Origin: Acinetobacter sp. MB5
GTDB lineage: Bacteria; Pseudomonadota; Gammaproteobacteria; Pseudomonadales; Moraxellaceae
Reading direction: 5' to 3'
DNA: 64,000 bases
Assembly: GCF_003261585.1 (NCBI RefSeq)
Contig: NZ_POVU01000009.1
Location: forward strand, 35,598 to 99,597
Part shown: in pieces, positions 36,975-45,500 of the stretch
Numbering within the stretch: position 1 is the stretch's first letter
Layout of the letters: every line of letters starts with the position of its first letter
The notes under the pieces: model-generated
Database searches by the model: none
The model's input: the letters and a program-made list of their open reading frames with translations, nothing else
Told to the model about the DNA's origin: nothing
Translations under genes and position numbers: made by a program

Positions 36975-39014
36975 TTAAGCGTTTTTAGGCGCTTTCGTCC
37001 AACCCTGATGACGTAATAACGCATCAATTTTAGGCTCACGACCACGAAAATGTACAAAAGCGTCCAATGCGGTATCTTTGCCACCTACAGCTAAAATTGC
37101 TTTACGGAATTCGTGTCCAGTGGTCATGTTAAAAATACCTTCATTTTCAAAGCGATCAAAAGCATCACTGGCTAAAACCTCTGCCCATTTGTAAGAGTAA
37201 TAACCTGCCGCATAACCACCAGCGAAAATATGGCTAAAACTGTGCTGGAAGCGGTTATATGCTGTGGTTGGTAAAACTGAAATACGCTGACGAATCTGGT
37301 TTAAAGTGTCTTGGATCTGAGCTGTGTTGAGTGCAGGTGTATGTTGATGGATTTCAAGGTCAAATAAAGCAAACTCAAGCTGACGTAAGGTTTGCATGCC
37401 AGATTGGAAGAAACGCGCATCTAGCAAGGCATTGAGTAAATCTTGCGGTAAGGTCTGCTTGGTTTCAATGTGTTCACTGATGAGGTCTAGACTAGCTTTG
37501 TCCCATGTCCAAAATTCCATAAATTGACTTGGAAGTTCTACCGCATCCCATGCAACACCATGTGTTCCTGCCACTGAAATATTGTCGACTTCGGTAAGGA
37601 GGTGATGTAAACCATGTCCAAATTCATGGAATAACGTGGTTACTTCATCATGTGTCAACAGGGCAGGTTGCTCACCTACAGGTGGGGTAAAGTTACATAC
37701 CATGTAGCAGATTGGTTTTTGTAGGGATCGTGCTGTTTGCATACGTGAGCGGAAGCCACTCATCCATGCACCACCACGTTTGCCATGACGTGCATATAAA
37801 TCTAAATAGAAACCGCCCAGTACTTGTTCTTGATCTTCAATTTCAAAATAACGCACATCGGACTGCCATACTGGTGCAGCACGTTCTTGAATTTGAATGC
37901 CATATAAACGATGTACAATTTCAAATAAACCTTGCACGACTTTGGGTGCAGGGAAGTACGGTTTTAAGGCTTCTTGTGATAGGTTAAATTGTTGCTGTTT
38001 GAGTTTTTCTGAATAGAAGCTACTGTCCCAAGGTTGTAATTCATCAATTCCATCTTGTGCGGCAATGGCTTTTAGTTCGGCAATTTCTTGTAAGGCAGGC
38101 GTGCGAGCATGTTCAGCCAGTTCATTTAAAAATTCAAAAACAGTCGCGACATTCGGCGCCATTTTGCTGGCAAGTGAATATTCAGCGTAGTTGTCAAAAC
38201 CGATCAGTTGAGCCATTTCCTGACGTAAACTCAAGATTTCCTGCATAACCTCTGAATTATCAAATTCAGTATGCTGAGACTGCTCGGAAGCACGTGTGGT
38301 ATAGGCTTTATACAGTTCTTCACGTAAAGTGCAGTCTTGGGCATAGGTCATGATTGCCAAGTAAGATGGAAAATCCAGCGTGGCAACGGCTTGTTCTAAT
38401 TCACGTTGCTGACCATATTGTTTTAAGAGAGCAACACTACTTTCGGATAAACCTTGTAATTGAGGCTCTTCGAGGGGTTTAAAGTAGGCTTGTGTGGCAT
38501 CTAATACGTGATTCGAAAAGTCTGAAGACAATTGAGACAAACGCGCAGAAATTTCTGCATAGCGCTGTTTAGCTGCACCTTCAAGTGCCACACCTGAAAG
38601 TTTAAAGTCACGTAATGCAAGGCGAATCGCACTTTGCTGAGCAGGGGTTAACGTTGAAAATTCCGTACCATCATGAAGATGCTGGTAAGTCTGATACAGC
38701 GCCGTATGTTGACCAAGTTGTGTGTAGTATTCACTGAGGAGTGGTAGTAGTGACTGATAAACTTCACGCGTTACGGCATTGCTCATGACTGAATTTAAAT
38801 GGGCTAAGACGCCCCAAGACTCACTCATGTTATTTTCAAGGGTATCCATTTGCTCAAGCACTTGAGTTTGAGTAGCAAAATCAGTTGGAGCTTGAGTCAG
38901 TTCAACAAGAAACTTTAATCCTGCTTGGATTTGTTGCTGAATTTGCGCTTTTAATTGATCGAGTTGAATTTGATCAAACTGGGGAGTAGGAAGCGTTGCT
39001 TGTTGTAATGTCAT
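36975..39014 (-). CDS. prlC: Oligopeptidase A
   Basis: This cytosolic zinc peptidase of the M3 family degrades short peptides, including signal-peptide fragments. The zinc motif HEFGHGLHH (HExxH) is in the C-terminal half (~residue 464), followed by the third ligand region ELPSQFMEFW. The protein has 679 residues, normal for the family. I use the ATG at 39014 rather than a TTG four codons upstream. It is the first gene of a unit with yheV and the coiled-coil protein. Confidence 0.95.
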   Translation of the reverse strand: MTLQQATLPTPQFDQIQLDQLKAQIQQQIQAGLKFLVELTQAPTDFATQTQVLEQMDTLENNMSESWGVLAHLNSVMSNAVTREVYQSLLPLLSEYYTQLGQHTALYQTYQHLHDGTEFSTLTPAQQSAIRLALRDFKLSGVALEGAAKQRYAEISARLSQLSSDFSNHVLDATQAYFKPLEEPQLQGLSESSVALLKQYGQQRELEQAVATLDFPSYLAIMTYAQDCTLREELYKAYTTRASEQSQHTEFDNSEVMQEILSLRQEMAQLIGFDNYAEYSLASKMAPNVATVFEFLNELAEHARTPALQEIAELKAIAAQDGIDELQPWDSSFYSEKLKQQQFNLSQEALKPYFPAPKVVQGLFEIVHRLYGIQIQERAAPVWQSDVRYFEIEDQEQVLGGFYLDLYARHGKRGGAWMSGFRSRMQTARSLQKPICYMVCNFTPPVGEQPALLTHDEVTTLFHEFGHGLHHLLTEVDNISVAGTHGVAWDAVELPSQFMEFWTWDKASLDLISEHIETKQTLPQDLLNALLDARFFQSGMQTLRQLEFALFDLEIHQHTPALNTAQIQDTLNQIRQRISVLPTTAYNRFQHSFSHIFAGGYAAGYYSYKWAEVLASDAFDRFENEGIFNMTTGHEFRKAILAVGGKDTALDAFVHFRGREPKIDALLRHQGWTKAPKNA

Positions 39015-39129
39015 TCTGTGTGCCAAAAAATATAAACGTTGTTTCTAGATTTAAGGCTTAAAGTGACAGAAATCAAGGGTGATTGGCTAGGTTCTTAAAT
39101 GAAACGGTGGTTTTCTCATTGAATTGGAA

Positions 39130-39729
39130 TTAAAAAAGTCCTAGATAACCATACACAGCTTTTTTAACTCGTGATTGTAAATTCTCCAAATCTGTTTCAC
39201 CTGTAATTGCGGCGACATTTATCATGCCTTTACTGAGCGCAATGATATCTCTAGCTGATTTTTGTGAATGAGGGGTTTGAAATTGAACCAGAAGATCCGT
39301 CATGACCTCTTCTAGAGAATGCTGAAAATGCATTTCTTCATAATCTTGACCAATGAAAGCAGAAGCGTATTCAAGGCTTAAAGCCAGTTTTGGTCGATTG
39401 AATTGATGATCAAGTGATTTTTTAATGATCATGTTTAATATGGTTTTTAAATCTACATTTTTATTATTCTGGATTATTTCCTTAATAGCATAAGAAAGTT
39501 GATCTCGTTCTTGTCGAAGTAATTCAACAATCAAAGCCTCCTTTGATGGAAAATATTGATATAGACTGCCAATACTTACGCCAGCTTTTTCTGCAACATG
39601 ATTGGTATTTAACTCGTTAAATCCACCCGATTCTAAAATGCGAGCAGCAGCCTCTAAAATAATATTAAACGTCACTCGTGAGCGCGATTGGCTAGGCTTT
39701 TTACGTGGGTTTGGCGAGTTTGAAAGCAT
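39130..39729 (-). CDS. TetR family transcriptional regulator
   Basis: The helix-turn-helix is clear: ILEAAARILESGGFNELNTN then VAEKAGVSIGSLYQYFPSKEALI (~residues 24-70). The rest is a helical ligand domain of ~130 residues. The frame is open for 30 more codons upstream, but the ATG at 39729 fits the family. It is divergent from the darcynin-like gene with a 115-base gap containing a weak GAC-TAG-GTC palindrome (39774-39782), so it may control that gene and itself. The ligand is unknown. Confidence 0.88.
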   Translation of the reverse strand: MLSNSPNPRKKPSQSRSRVTFNIILEAAARILESGGFNELNTNHVAEKAGVSIGSLYQYFPSKEALIVELLRQERDQLSYAIKEIIQNNKNVDLKTILNMIIKKSLDHQFNRPKLALSLEYASAFIGQDYEEMHFQHSLEEVMTDLLVQFQTPHSQKSARDIIALSKGMINVAAITGETDLENLQSRVKKAVYGYLGLF

Positions 39730-39844
39730 GTTTGGAAACGCGAGTATTGAATGTGAGCAATAACTCATATACTGACTAGGTCGTTTTGCGATGACAAGCA
39801 AAAATTTTATCAATAGCACAACATAATTTGTAAATGGCTAACCT

Positions 39845-40195
39845 ATGTCTGAAAAATATACTTTTTTTATGCACCTCAAAGCATTGCCAACTTGGTTACG
39901 ACTTTCCAGAGAAGATCGCAATAAATTTAATGCGCAAATTATTCAGCCGATATTGAAGCAATATTCAGCAGTCAATCTTCGTTGGTATGATGCGGAAACC
40001 TTTACTACAAAAACCAGTGATATCGCTGTTTTTGAAGTCCATTCTCTGCGTGATTATTACTTTATGGTTGATGCTTTAAGAGACTCACCAATGTTTTCTA
40101 TGCCCTATTTTGAGCTGATAGATATTTTTCCTGCGATAGAAGAGGGGTATCTAGAATATGAGGCATCTAGAGGATTGGATTCTAGTTGTAAATGA
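39845..40195 (+). CDS. Darcynin family protein
   Basis: The 116 residues have the look of a ferredoxin-like alpha/beta fold: FFMHLKALPTWLRLSREDRN, LRWYDAETFTTKTSDIAVFE and DSPMFSMPYFELIDIFPAIE. I recognise this as a darcynin, a small family found in Acinetobacter and a few other bacteria, whose function is unknown; its shape resembles small stress or monooxygenase-like dimers. It is divergent from a TetR gene and ends at a strong terminator, so it is probably an effector-controlled single gene. Confidence 0.8.
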   Translation: MSEKYTFFMHLKALPTWLRLSREDRNKFNAQIIQPILKQYSAVNLRWYDAETFTTKTSDIAVFEVHSLRDYYFMVDALRDSPMFSMPYFELIDIFPAIEEGYLEYEASRGLDSSCK

Positions 40196-40226
40196 ATTGA
40201 TTAAAATTATGTAAAGTGGAAATAAG

Positions 40227-40256
40227 AAAACCGAGCCAATCGCTTAGCTCGGTTTT
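40227..40256. terminator. Bidirectional terminator between darcynin gene and rnr
   Basis: A perfect stem AAAACCGAGC/GCTCGGTTTT with a 10-base loop, U-rich on both sides, between convergent genes. Confidence 0.9.
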
Positions 40257-40287
40257 CTATATTTCTAATTGATTTTAAAGACTCTAT

Positions 40288-42729
40288 TTAATCCTGCCGA
40301 GTTTTGGCATTGGATTTTTTCTTTTTCACTTTGTCTTTTTTCTTGGCTTTGTCTTTGCTTTTCGCTTCAGCTTTCACTGTCGATTTTTTTGCTGGTTTTT
40401 TACCATAAGAACTCGGTTTATTTTTGTCCTTTTTCTTGCGGACAGGTTTCTCACCCGCTTCTTGTGGCTCAGCAGAGGGTGCTACAACTTCTGGTTGATT
40501 GAAGACTTGCTCACGTAGTGCAGGTTTGCTACTTACACGTGGCGCACGACTGCGAATGGCTCGACCTGCATGACTGATCTGTTTCAGTAATTCAAAGTCA
40601 ATTTTACGTTCTTCAAGATTTACACCCGAGACTTTAATATTCAACTCATCGCCTAAGCCAAAGATCTGACCACGATTTTGCCCAATCAGTGTTTGGCTGG
40701 CAGGGTCGTAGACAAAGAAGTCATCACCAAGTTGGCTAATATGAATCATGCCATCGACATATAAGTCTTTGAGCGTGACAAATAAACCAAACTCAGCCAC
40801 CGCACTGATAGTACCGACAAATTCATCACCCAAATGCTGTTGCATATAGTGGCATTTTAACCAAGTCGTGACACTACGCGATGCTTCATCGGCACGACGT
40901 TCGGTTTGCGAGAAGTGCTCACCCGCATCATCGAGTGCTGCGCCTGAAAGCACAGGTTTTTTCTTGCCTAAATGTGCTTTGATGGCACGGTGCAAGAGCA
41001 AGTCAGGGTAACGACGAATTGGAGAGGTGAAGTGGGTATACGCTTCATAAGCTAAACCGTAATGTCCTGCATTTTTTGCGCCGTAGAATGCTTGCATCAT
41101 CGAGCGTAACAACACCGCATGAATACTGGCTGCATCAATACGGTCTTTGGTGGCTTCGATGACTTTTTGATAATCGGCTTGTGTCGGTTGCTCAGGGAAT
41201 GGGATACCTAAATTCAACAGCTTCACAAAATCACGAACTTTTTGAATACGTGAAAATTCAGGGGCTTCATGCACACGGTACAGCATTGGAATATCATGTT
41301 CCAAAGCGTATTCTGCTGCTGCAACGTTGGCGAGCAACATACATTCTTCAATCAGTTTGTGAGCATCATTACGAGTGCGAGGCAAAATTTCTTTAATGCC
41401 GCCCAACTCATCAAACGTCATATAAGTTTCAACAGTCTCAAACTCCATGGCATGACGTTCAGCACGCAAGCCTTTCAGGGTTTGATAGAGTTGGAACAAG
41501 ATATTGATCGACTTGCGAATTTCACGGTCTTCGGGAATGGCTTGAGAGTCACCTTCCAAATATTTTCCGACTTGGTCATAGGTCAAACGGGCTTTGGAAT
41601 GCATCACCGAAGGATAAAACTCAAAGCCAGTCACTCGGCCTGCACGCGATAATTTCAAATCACAGACCATACATAAGCGGTCAACGTGAGGGTTTAACGA
41701 GCACAAACCATTGGAGAGTGCCTCAGGTAACATCGGCAAGACAAAGTGTGGAAAATACACCGAAGTCCCACGATCTTGTGCTTCATTATCTAAAGGTTTT
41801 TCTAAACGCACATAATGGCTGACATCGGCAATCGCCACCACGACACGGTAGCCACCGCCCGAACGTTTCTCTGCATAGACGGCATCATCAAAGTCACGAG
41901 CATCTTCACCATCAATGGTGACGAGCGCTAAATCACGTAAATCGACACGTCCTTGAATATCTTTTGCTGAAGGTTCCTTAAAGCTTTCGGCTTCTTTAAC
42001 CACTTCTTCAGGAAATTCATACGGTAAACCAAACTCTAAAATAGTTTGAGGAATAATGATTTCCGTGTTGGCTTTGTCTGCCATTGATTGAACAATATGT
42101 CCTGTCGCCAGCTCTTCACGCGTCGGATAATCATCAATCGCCACACGTAAACTGTCACCAACTTTGGCCTGAGCATGTTCAATCAGTTGTTTTTCGAGCG
42201 TAATCGGCTGATGGCTGTTCGGCGTACTTGGTTGAATAAAGTATTCACCTTCATGTTCTGCCAATTTGCCAATCACTTGTTTGACGCGGTGTTGTACAAC
42301 TTCAGCAATATGTCCCCAAGCTTTACCTTTGCGATCTACCGAAGTTTGACGGACTTTGACGCGGTCACCGTTAAATACCAAACGCAATTCGCGTTCTGGC
42401 AGTAACAAATCATCTTGACCATCAATATGTGCTGAGCCGAGTCCTTTACTGTTGATATAAACTGTCGCTTCATGCGTTGGCTGATCTGTCATGAGTTGAA
42501 ACTTCAAGCCATCCTTGCCCAATTGACCATCTCGTACCATAGCGCTCAGACGATGACTCAGTGCTTCAATGCTTTTTTGATCTTGTAAATTGAAATGATC
42601 AACCAATTCAGCATGTGATTGAGGTATTTTGAATTGTTCTAGGCTGGTTAAAATGAGAGTACGGCTAGGAATTGGATTGTCATAACGTTCCGCTTCCGCT
42701 TTGGCTTCAGGATCGACCCAGTTTTTCAT
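40288..42729 (-). CDS. rnr: Ribonuclease R
   Basis: This 3'-5' exoribonuclease degrades structured RNA and acts in rRNA quality control and trans-translation. Domains in order: winged-helix start, two cold-shock domains, the RNB catalytic domain with DGEDARDFDDAVYAE (metal-binding Asp residues, ~residue 265) and TSPIRRYPDLLLHRAI (~563), then an S1 domain. The C-terminus is a long Lys/Ala-rich basic tail of ~90 residues (SKPALREQ..., KKDKNKPSSYGKKPAKK). I use the ATG at 42729; an adjacent ATG at 42732 is equally possible. Confidence 0.95.
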   Translation of the reverse strand: MKNWVDPEAKAEAERYDNPIPSRTLILTSLEQFKIPQSHAELVDHFNLQDQKSIEALSHRLSAMVRDGQLGKDGLKFQLMTDQPTHEATVYINSKGLGSAHIDGQDDLLLPERELRLVFNGDRVKVRQTSVDRKGKAWGHIAEVVQHRVKQVIGKLAEHEGEYFIQPSTPNSHQPITLEKQLIEHAQAKVGDSLRVAIDDYPTREELATGHIVQSMADKANTEIIIPQTILEFGLPYEFPEEVVKEAESFKEPSAKDIQGRVDLRDLALVTIDGEDARDFDDAVYAEKRSGGGYRVVVAIADVSHYVRLEKPLDNEAQDRGTSVYFPHFVLPMLPEALSNGLCSLNPHVDRLCMVCDLKLSRAGRVTGFEFYPSVMHSKARLTYDQVGKYLEGDSQAIPEDREIRKSINILFQLYQTLKGLRAERHAMEFETVETYMTFDELGGIKEILPRTRNDAHKLIEECMLLANVAAAEYALEHDIPMLYRVHEAPEFSRIQKVRDFVKLLNLGIPFPEQPTQADYQKVIEATKDRIDAASIHAVLLRSMMQAFYGAKNAGHYGLAYEAYTHFTSPIRRYPDLLLHRAIKAHLGKKKPVLSGAALDDAGEHFSQTERRADEASRSVTTWLKCHYMQQHLGDEFVGTISAVAEFGLFVTLKDLYVDGMIHISQLGDDFFVYDPASQTLIGQNRGQIFGLGDELNIKVSGVNLEERKIDFELLKQISHAGRAIRSRAPRVSSKPALREQVFNQPEVVAPSAEPQEAGEKPVRKKKDKNKPSSYGKKPAKKSTVKAEAKSKDKAKKKDKVKKKKSNAKTRQD

Positions 42730-42998
42730 CATATTGTGTGGCTTCTTATCAGCAGATAGGTTTAGCATAAGTCATGCAGAAATAGACTGCACGCAATTCA
42801 TTGCAATAATGTGTTGAAGTGTCAGTTTTTTATGCGTATAGCAAATACATAAAATTATGTTAGCAATAAAACTGCATAAAAATTCAGCTAAAATGTGGAA
42901 ATTGTTTAAAAAATAGATGATTGAATCAAAAAAAGTGAAAAAAACAAAAACTTTACTTGATGAGCTGCATTTTAGTTTGTATTATTGCGTCCTGTTAC
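42730..42998. promoter_or_regulatory. Intergenic region with the tRNA-Ser promoter
   Basis: Between rnr and tRNA-Ser lies an A+T-rich stretch. Its right end has a sigma-70 promoter for the tRNAs: -35 TTGATG (42957-42962), 17 bases, -10 TATTAT (42980-42985). The rnr promoter on the other strand is expected within the rest; I see no clear consensus for it. Confidence 0.6.
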
Positions 42999-43088
42999 GG
43001 TGAGATGGGTGAGTGGCTGAAACCACGTCCCTGCTAAGGACGCATACGGGCAACTGTATCGAGGGTTCGAATCCCTCTCTCACCGCCA
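42999..43088 (+). tRNA. tRNA-Ser(GCU)
   Basis: The cloverleaf is complete: acceptor GGTGAGA/TCTCACC, a long variable arm typical of serine tRNA, anticodon GCT in CTGCTAA and an encoded CCA end. It reads AGC/AGU. It heads the tRNA-Ser/tRNA-Arg pair, nine bases before the next tRNA. Confidence 0.95.
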
Positions 43089-43097
43089 TTTACTTAC

Positions 43098-43174
43098 GCG
43101 CTCATAGCTCAGCTGGATAGAGCACTTGGCTACGAACTAAGGGGTCGGGAGTTCGAATCTCTCTGAGCGCACCA
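43098..43174 (+). tRNA. tRNA-Arg(ACG), copy 1
   Basis: The acceptor GCGCTCA/TGAGCGC, T-arm GTTCGAATC and CCA end are present. The anticodon is ACG (wobble A becomes inosine), reading CGU, CGC and CGA. The sequence is identical to copy 2 at 43969, and the seven bases after it are also shared. Confidence 0.96.
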
Positions 43175-43187
43175 ACTTGATAAAATA

Positions 43188-43212
43188 CCGCTTTTATAAA
43201 GCGGTTTTTTTA
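43188..43212 (+). terminator. Terminator after tRNA-Arg copy 1
   Basis: An ACCGCTT...AAGCGGT stem with a five-base loop is followed by a run of T. Confidence 0.8.
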
Positions 43213-43248
43213 TGTCTGAAATTTATAAAAATAAATCGTAGATATAAC

Positions 43249-43842
43249 AATAAGAATCTCGCACTTTTTGATTTTGACCATACCATTACCCATACAGACA
43301 GTTTTGCTCAATTTTTAAAATATTCACTATCTTATCGTAAACTGTTCTTCGGTAGTTTTCGGACTGCGCCGTGGTTTATGGCATTTCGAGCGGGATATGT
43401 CAGCGATCAGCAAATTCGAATGAGATTATGTCGAGTTGCCTATAAAAATTACCCTGTTAAAAAACTGGAACAGCAAAGTTTACAATTTTCAAAATCAATT
43501 TTGCCGAATTTGCTGCATGAACATGCTAAACAACAAATTGTTTGGCATCAACAGCAGGGCGATCAGGTCGTCGTGGTGTCGTCTTCTTTAGATGTGTATT
43601 TAAAAGACTGGTGTCAGCAGTAGGGCATTGACTTGATTTGTAATCAGCTTGAAGTTCGGGCGGGTCGTTATACTGGAGAGTTACAGCAAGGTGATTGTGG
43701 TTATGTAGAAAAAGCCAATCGCGTACAGCAGAAGTATAAACTCAGCGACTTTGATGCAATTTATGCGTATGGCGACAGTCCAAATGATCATGCCATGCTG
43801 GCATTGGCAGATTATAAGTTTTATCAGTGGCAAGAAATCTAG
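43249..43842 (+). pseudogene. HAD-superfamily phosphatase (HAD-IB type), broken
   Basis: The reading frame starts as NKNLALFDFDHTITHTDSFA, with the HAD nucleophile motif DFDHT. It continues through VVVVSSSLDVYLKDWCQQ (motif II Ser) and YAYGDSPNDHAMLALADYKF (motif IV), the plan of HAD-IB hydrolases related to SerB and phosphatidylglycerophosphatase C. A TAG at 43621-43623 breaks the frame between Cys-Gln-Gln and Gly-Ile-Asp, and the frame then goes on without a shift. There is also no usable ATG in frame at the beginning; one at 43212 is in another frame and stops after nine codons. It lies between two identical tRNA-Arg genes. Confidence 0.8.
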
Positions 43843-43943
43843 ATTTAAGGTTTATTTTTAAACAAGGAAGTCTAATTTTGCTTAATAACTATTCATTCGC
43901 TATTAATTTTCGAAAAAAGGCTAGGTATTTTTTCAAAAGTGCG

Positions 43944-43949
43944 TATAAT
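43944..43949 (+). promoter_or_regulatory. -10 element before tRNA-Arg copy 2
   Basis: TATAAT lies 20 bases before the tRNA; the -35 region is poor (CTAGGT or near). Confidence 0.55.
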
Positions 43950-43968
43950 GCCCATCCATCAAGACAAT

Positions 43969-44045
43969 GCGCTCATAGCTCAGCTGGATAGAGCACTTGG
44001 CTACGAACTAAGGGGTCGGGAGTTCGAATCTCTCTGAGCGCACCA
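43969..44045 (+). tRNA. tRNA-Arg(ACG), copy 2
   Basis: Identical over all 77 bases to copy 1. It has its own -10 box and terminator. Confidence 0.96.
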
Positions 44046-44060
44046 ACTTGATCAAGATTG

Positions 44061-44090
44061 AAAAAACCGCAGATTAAATGCGGTTTTTTT
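44061..44090. terminator. Terminator after tRNA-Arg copy 2
   Basis: An ACCGCA-gattaaa-TGCGGT stem with A-run and T-run; it may also serve the nitroreductase gene on the other strand. Confidence 0.85.
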
Positions 44091-44112
44091 GTGTCTATAT
44101 TTTATGGTTGCT

Positions 44113-44775
44113 TTATGCAAACGTTTTAAAGCGTGCTGCATCATCCATAAATGTTTTTTCACCAGCTTCAGCTTCAATTGAACCAAATACCAATTGTGCA
44201 CGTAATTTCCAGTGTTCAGGAATCGCAAAAGTTTGTGCGACTTCTTCATCAATGATTGGATTGTAGTGCTGTAAAGATGCACCAACATTGTGTTCAGCCA
44301 GTGCTGACCATACTGCAAATTGAGCAATTGCGGTTGAATGTTCTGACCAAACTGGGAAGTTATCTGCATAAGCGGCAAATTGTTCTTGCAAGCCTTTTAC
44401 CACGTTTTGATCTTCATAAAATAAAACGGTGCCTGTACCCGCGGCAAAGCTTTGGATTTTTTGTTGTGTTGCTGCAAAAGCATCGCTCGGTACCAGTTTA
44501 CGCAGTGTTTCTAAGACGATTGACCAAAAGTTTTCATGAGACTGACCGAATAAAATGACAGCGCGTGAAGATTGTGAGTTAAAAGCTGATGGGCTGGCTT
44601 TAACTGCATGTTGAATCAGTGCTTCAAGTTCAGCAGGGGATTGTTGGAGATTGCGGCCAATCGCATAAATAGAACGGCGTTTTTCCATAATTTCCAAGAA
44701 AGAAACTGATGCAGTTTCAACTGGAGATTCGACGGGTTGGCTGTTGAAACCAAAGAGTTTAGTAAAGAATGACAT
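44113..44775 (-). CDS. Nitroreductase family protein, Frm2/Hbn1-like
   Basis: The protein has 220 residues. The FMN-binding start is MEKRRSIYAIGRN, followed by IQHAVKASPSAFNSQSSRAV and later WSEHSTAIAQFAVWSALAEH and LQHYNPIIDEEVAQTF, the arrangement of the Frm2/Hbn1 branch of nitroreductases. These FMN enzymes use NAD(P)H to reduce nitro compounds or quinones and are linked to oxidative and lipid stress in yeast. The first ~25 residues (FFTKLFGFNSQPVESPV) are an extra amphipathic arm. The gene is divergent from the YcxB-like gene; a small TGCAACA/TGTTGCA repeat (44869-44892) lies between them. Confidence 0.88.
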   Translation of the reverse strand: MSFFTKLFGFNSQPVESPVETASVSFLEIMEKRRSIYAIGRNLQQSPAELEALIQHAVKASPSAFNSQSSRAVILFGQSHENFWSIVLETLRKLVPSDAFAATQQKIQSFAAGTGTVLFYEDQNVVKGLQEQFAAYADNFPVWSEHSTAIAQFAVWSALAEHNVGASLQHYNPIIDEEVAQTFAIPEHWKLRAQLVFGSIEAEAGEKTFMDDAARFKTFA

Positions 44776-44972
44776 TGAATTATTCCTAAAATATATAGTG
44801 CATGAGAGTTATTTTAGAGTTTTATATTTAAGGTTAAATATTAAATTTATGATCCAATATTCTATTTATGCAACAATATGAACCCTGTTGCAAAATAGCA
44901 CAGAGATTGATTTTAAAAGCCAAGGTGATTGTGGTCTAATAGCGATACTTTTTTGAGTATTTGCAGCATGTT

Positions 44973-45470
44973 ATGACAGATCAAAAACCTGCCCTATCTT
45001 TGCGTTACGCCCTAAATTTAGAAGAATCACAGGACGGCTTTGGGCTTGCAACTTTTGGTAAAAAACAAATTACCCGTTTTCTTACACCACTGATTAGTCT
45101 AGGAATTATTGTCTATGGCTTTTATATCGGTTTTTCTGGTGTAGGTCGTTACTATGTGGGTTTAGGGGTATTCTTTTTAGTATTGCAAATTGCGATGCGT
45201 TATTGGTTATTGCCAATGCTTTTCAAACGTCAGTTCGTTAAATATCAGGCAGCGAAAAGCGAGCAGGGTATTGATCTTTATCAGCATTATTTTGAATTGT
45301 ATTCGGGTGGGCGTAAGCAGCAGTATCCATACAGTGAAGTGCAGAATTTTGCCCAAGGCAAACTGACGTATATGTTGGAACTGAAAACACGTAATGTACT
45401 GATCGTACCGAAACGTGCCTTTGCGCAGCCTGATGAACAGCGTCTTTTTGAACATAGTTTTAAAAAATAA
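44973..45470 (+). CDS. YcxB-like membrane protein
   Basis: There are two membrane helices (FLTPLISLGIIVYGFYIGF and YVGLGVFFLVLQIAMRYWLL, residues ~35-80) and a soluble C-terminal domain (~85 residues) with IDLYQHYFELYSGGRKQQYPYSEV, NFAQGKLTYMLELK and VLIVPKRAF. This is the YcxB-like plan, of unknown function. The start at 44973 is preferred over a TTG four codons upstream. The next gene starts 30 bases after the stop, so cotranscription is possible. Confidence 0.82.
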   Translation: MTDQKPALSLRYALNLEESQDGFGLATFGKKQITRFLTPLISLGIIVYGFYIGFSGVGRYYVGLGVFFLVLQIAMRYWLLPMLFKRQFVKYQAAKSEQGIDLYQHYFELYSGGRKQQYPYSEVQNFAQGKLTYMLELKTRNVLIVPKRAFAQPDEQRLFEHSFKK

Positions 45471-45500
45471 TCGAGTCATCAAGAGAACAAAGGAAGTCGT

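Noticed and set aside
43621..43623. TAG as a recoded codon (pyrrolysine or suppressor readthrough)
   Set aside because: No suppressor tRNA is in the window (the nearby tRNAs have anticodons GCU and ACG), and the start of the gene is also lost, so simple decay is more likely.
44869..44892. TGCAACA...TGTTGCA repeat in front of the nitroreductase gene
   Set aside because: It is only 7 bp with a 10-base gap in A+T-rich DNA, which is not far above chance; noted in the gene entry but not raised as a finding.
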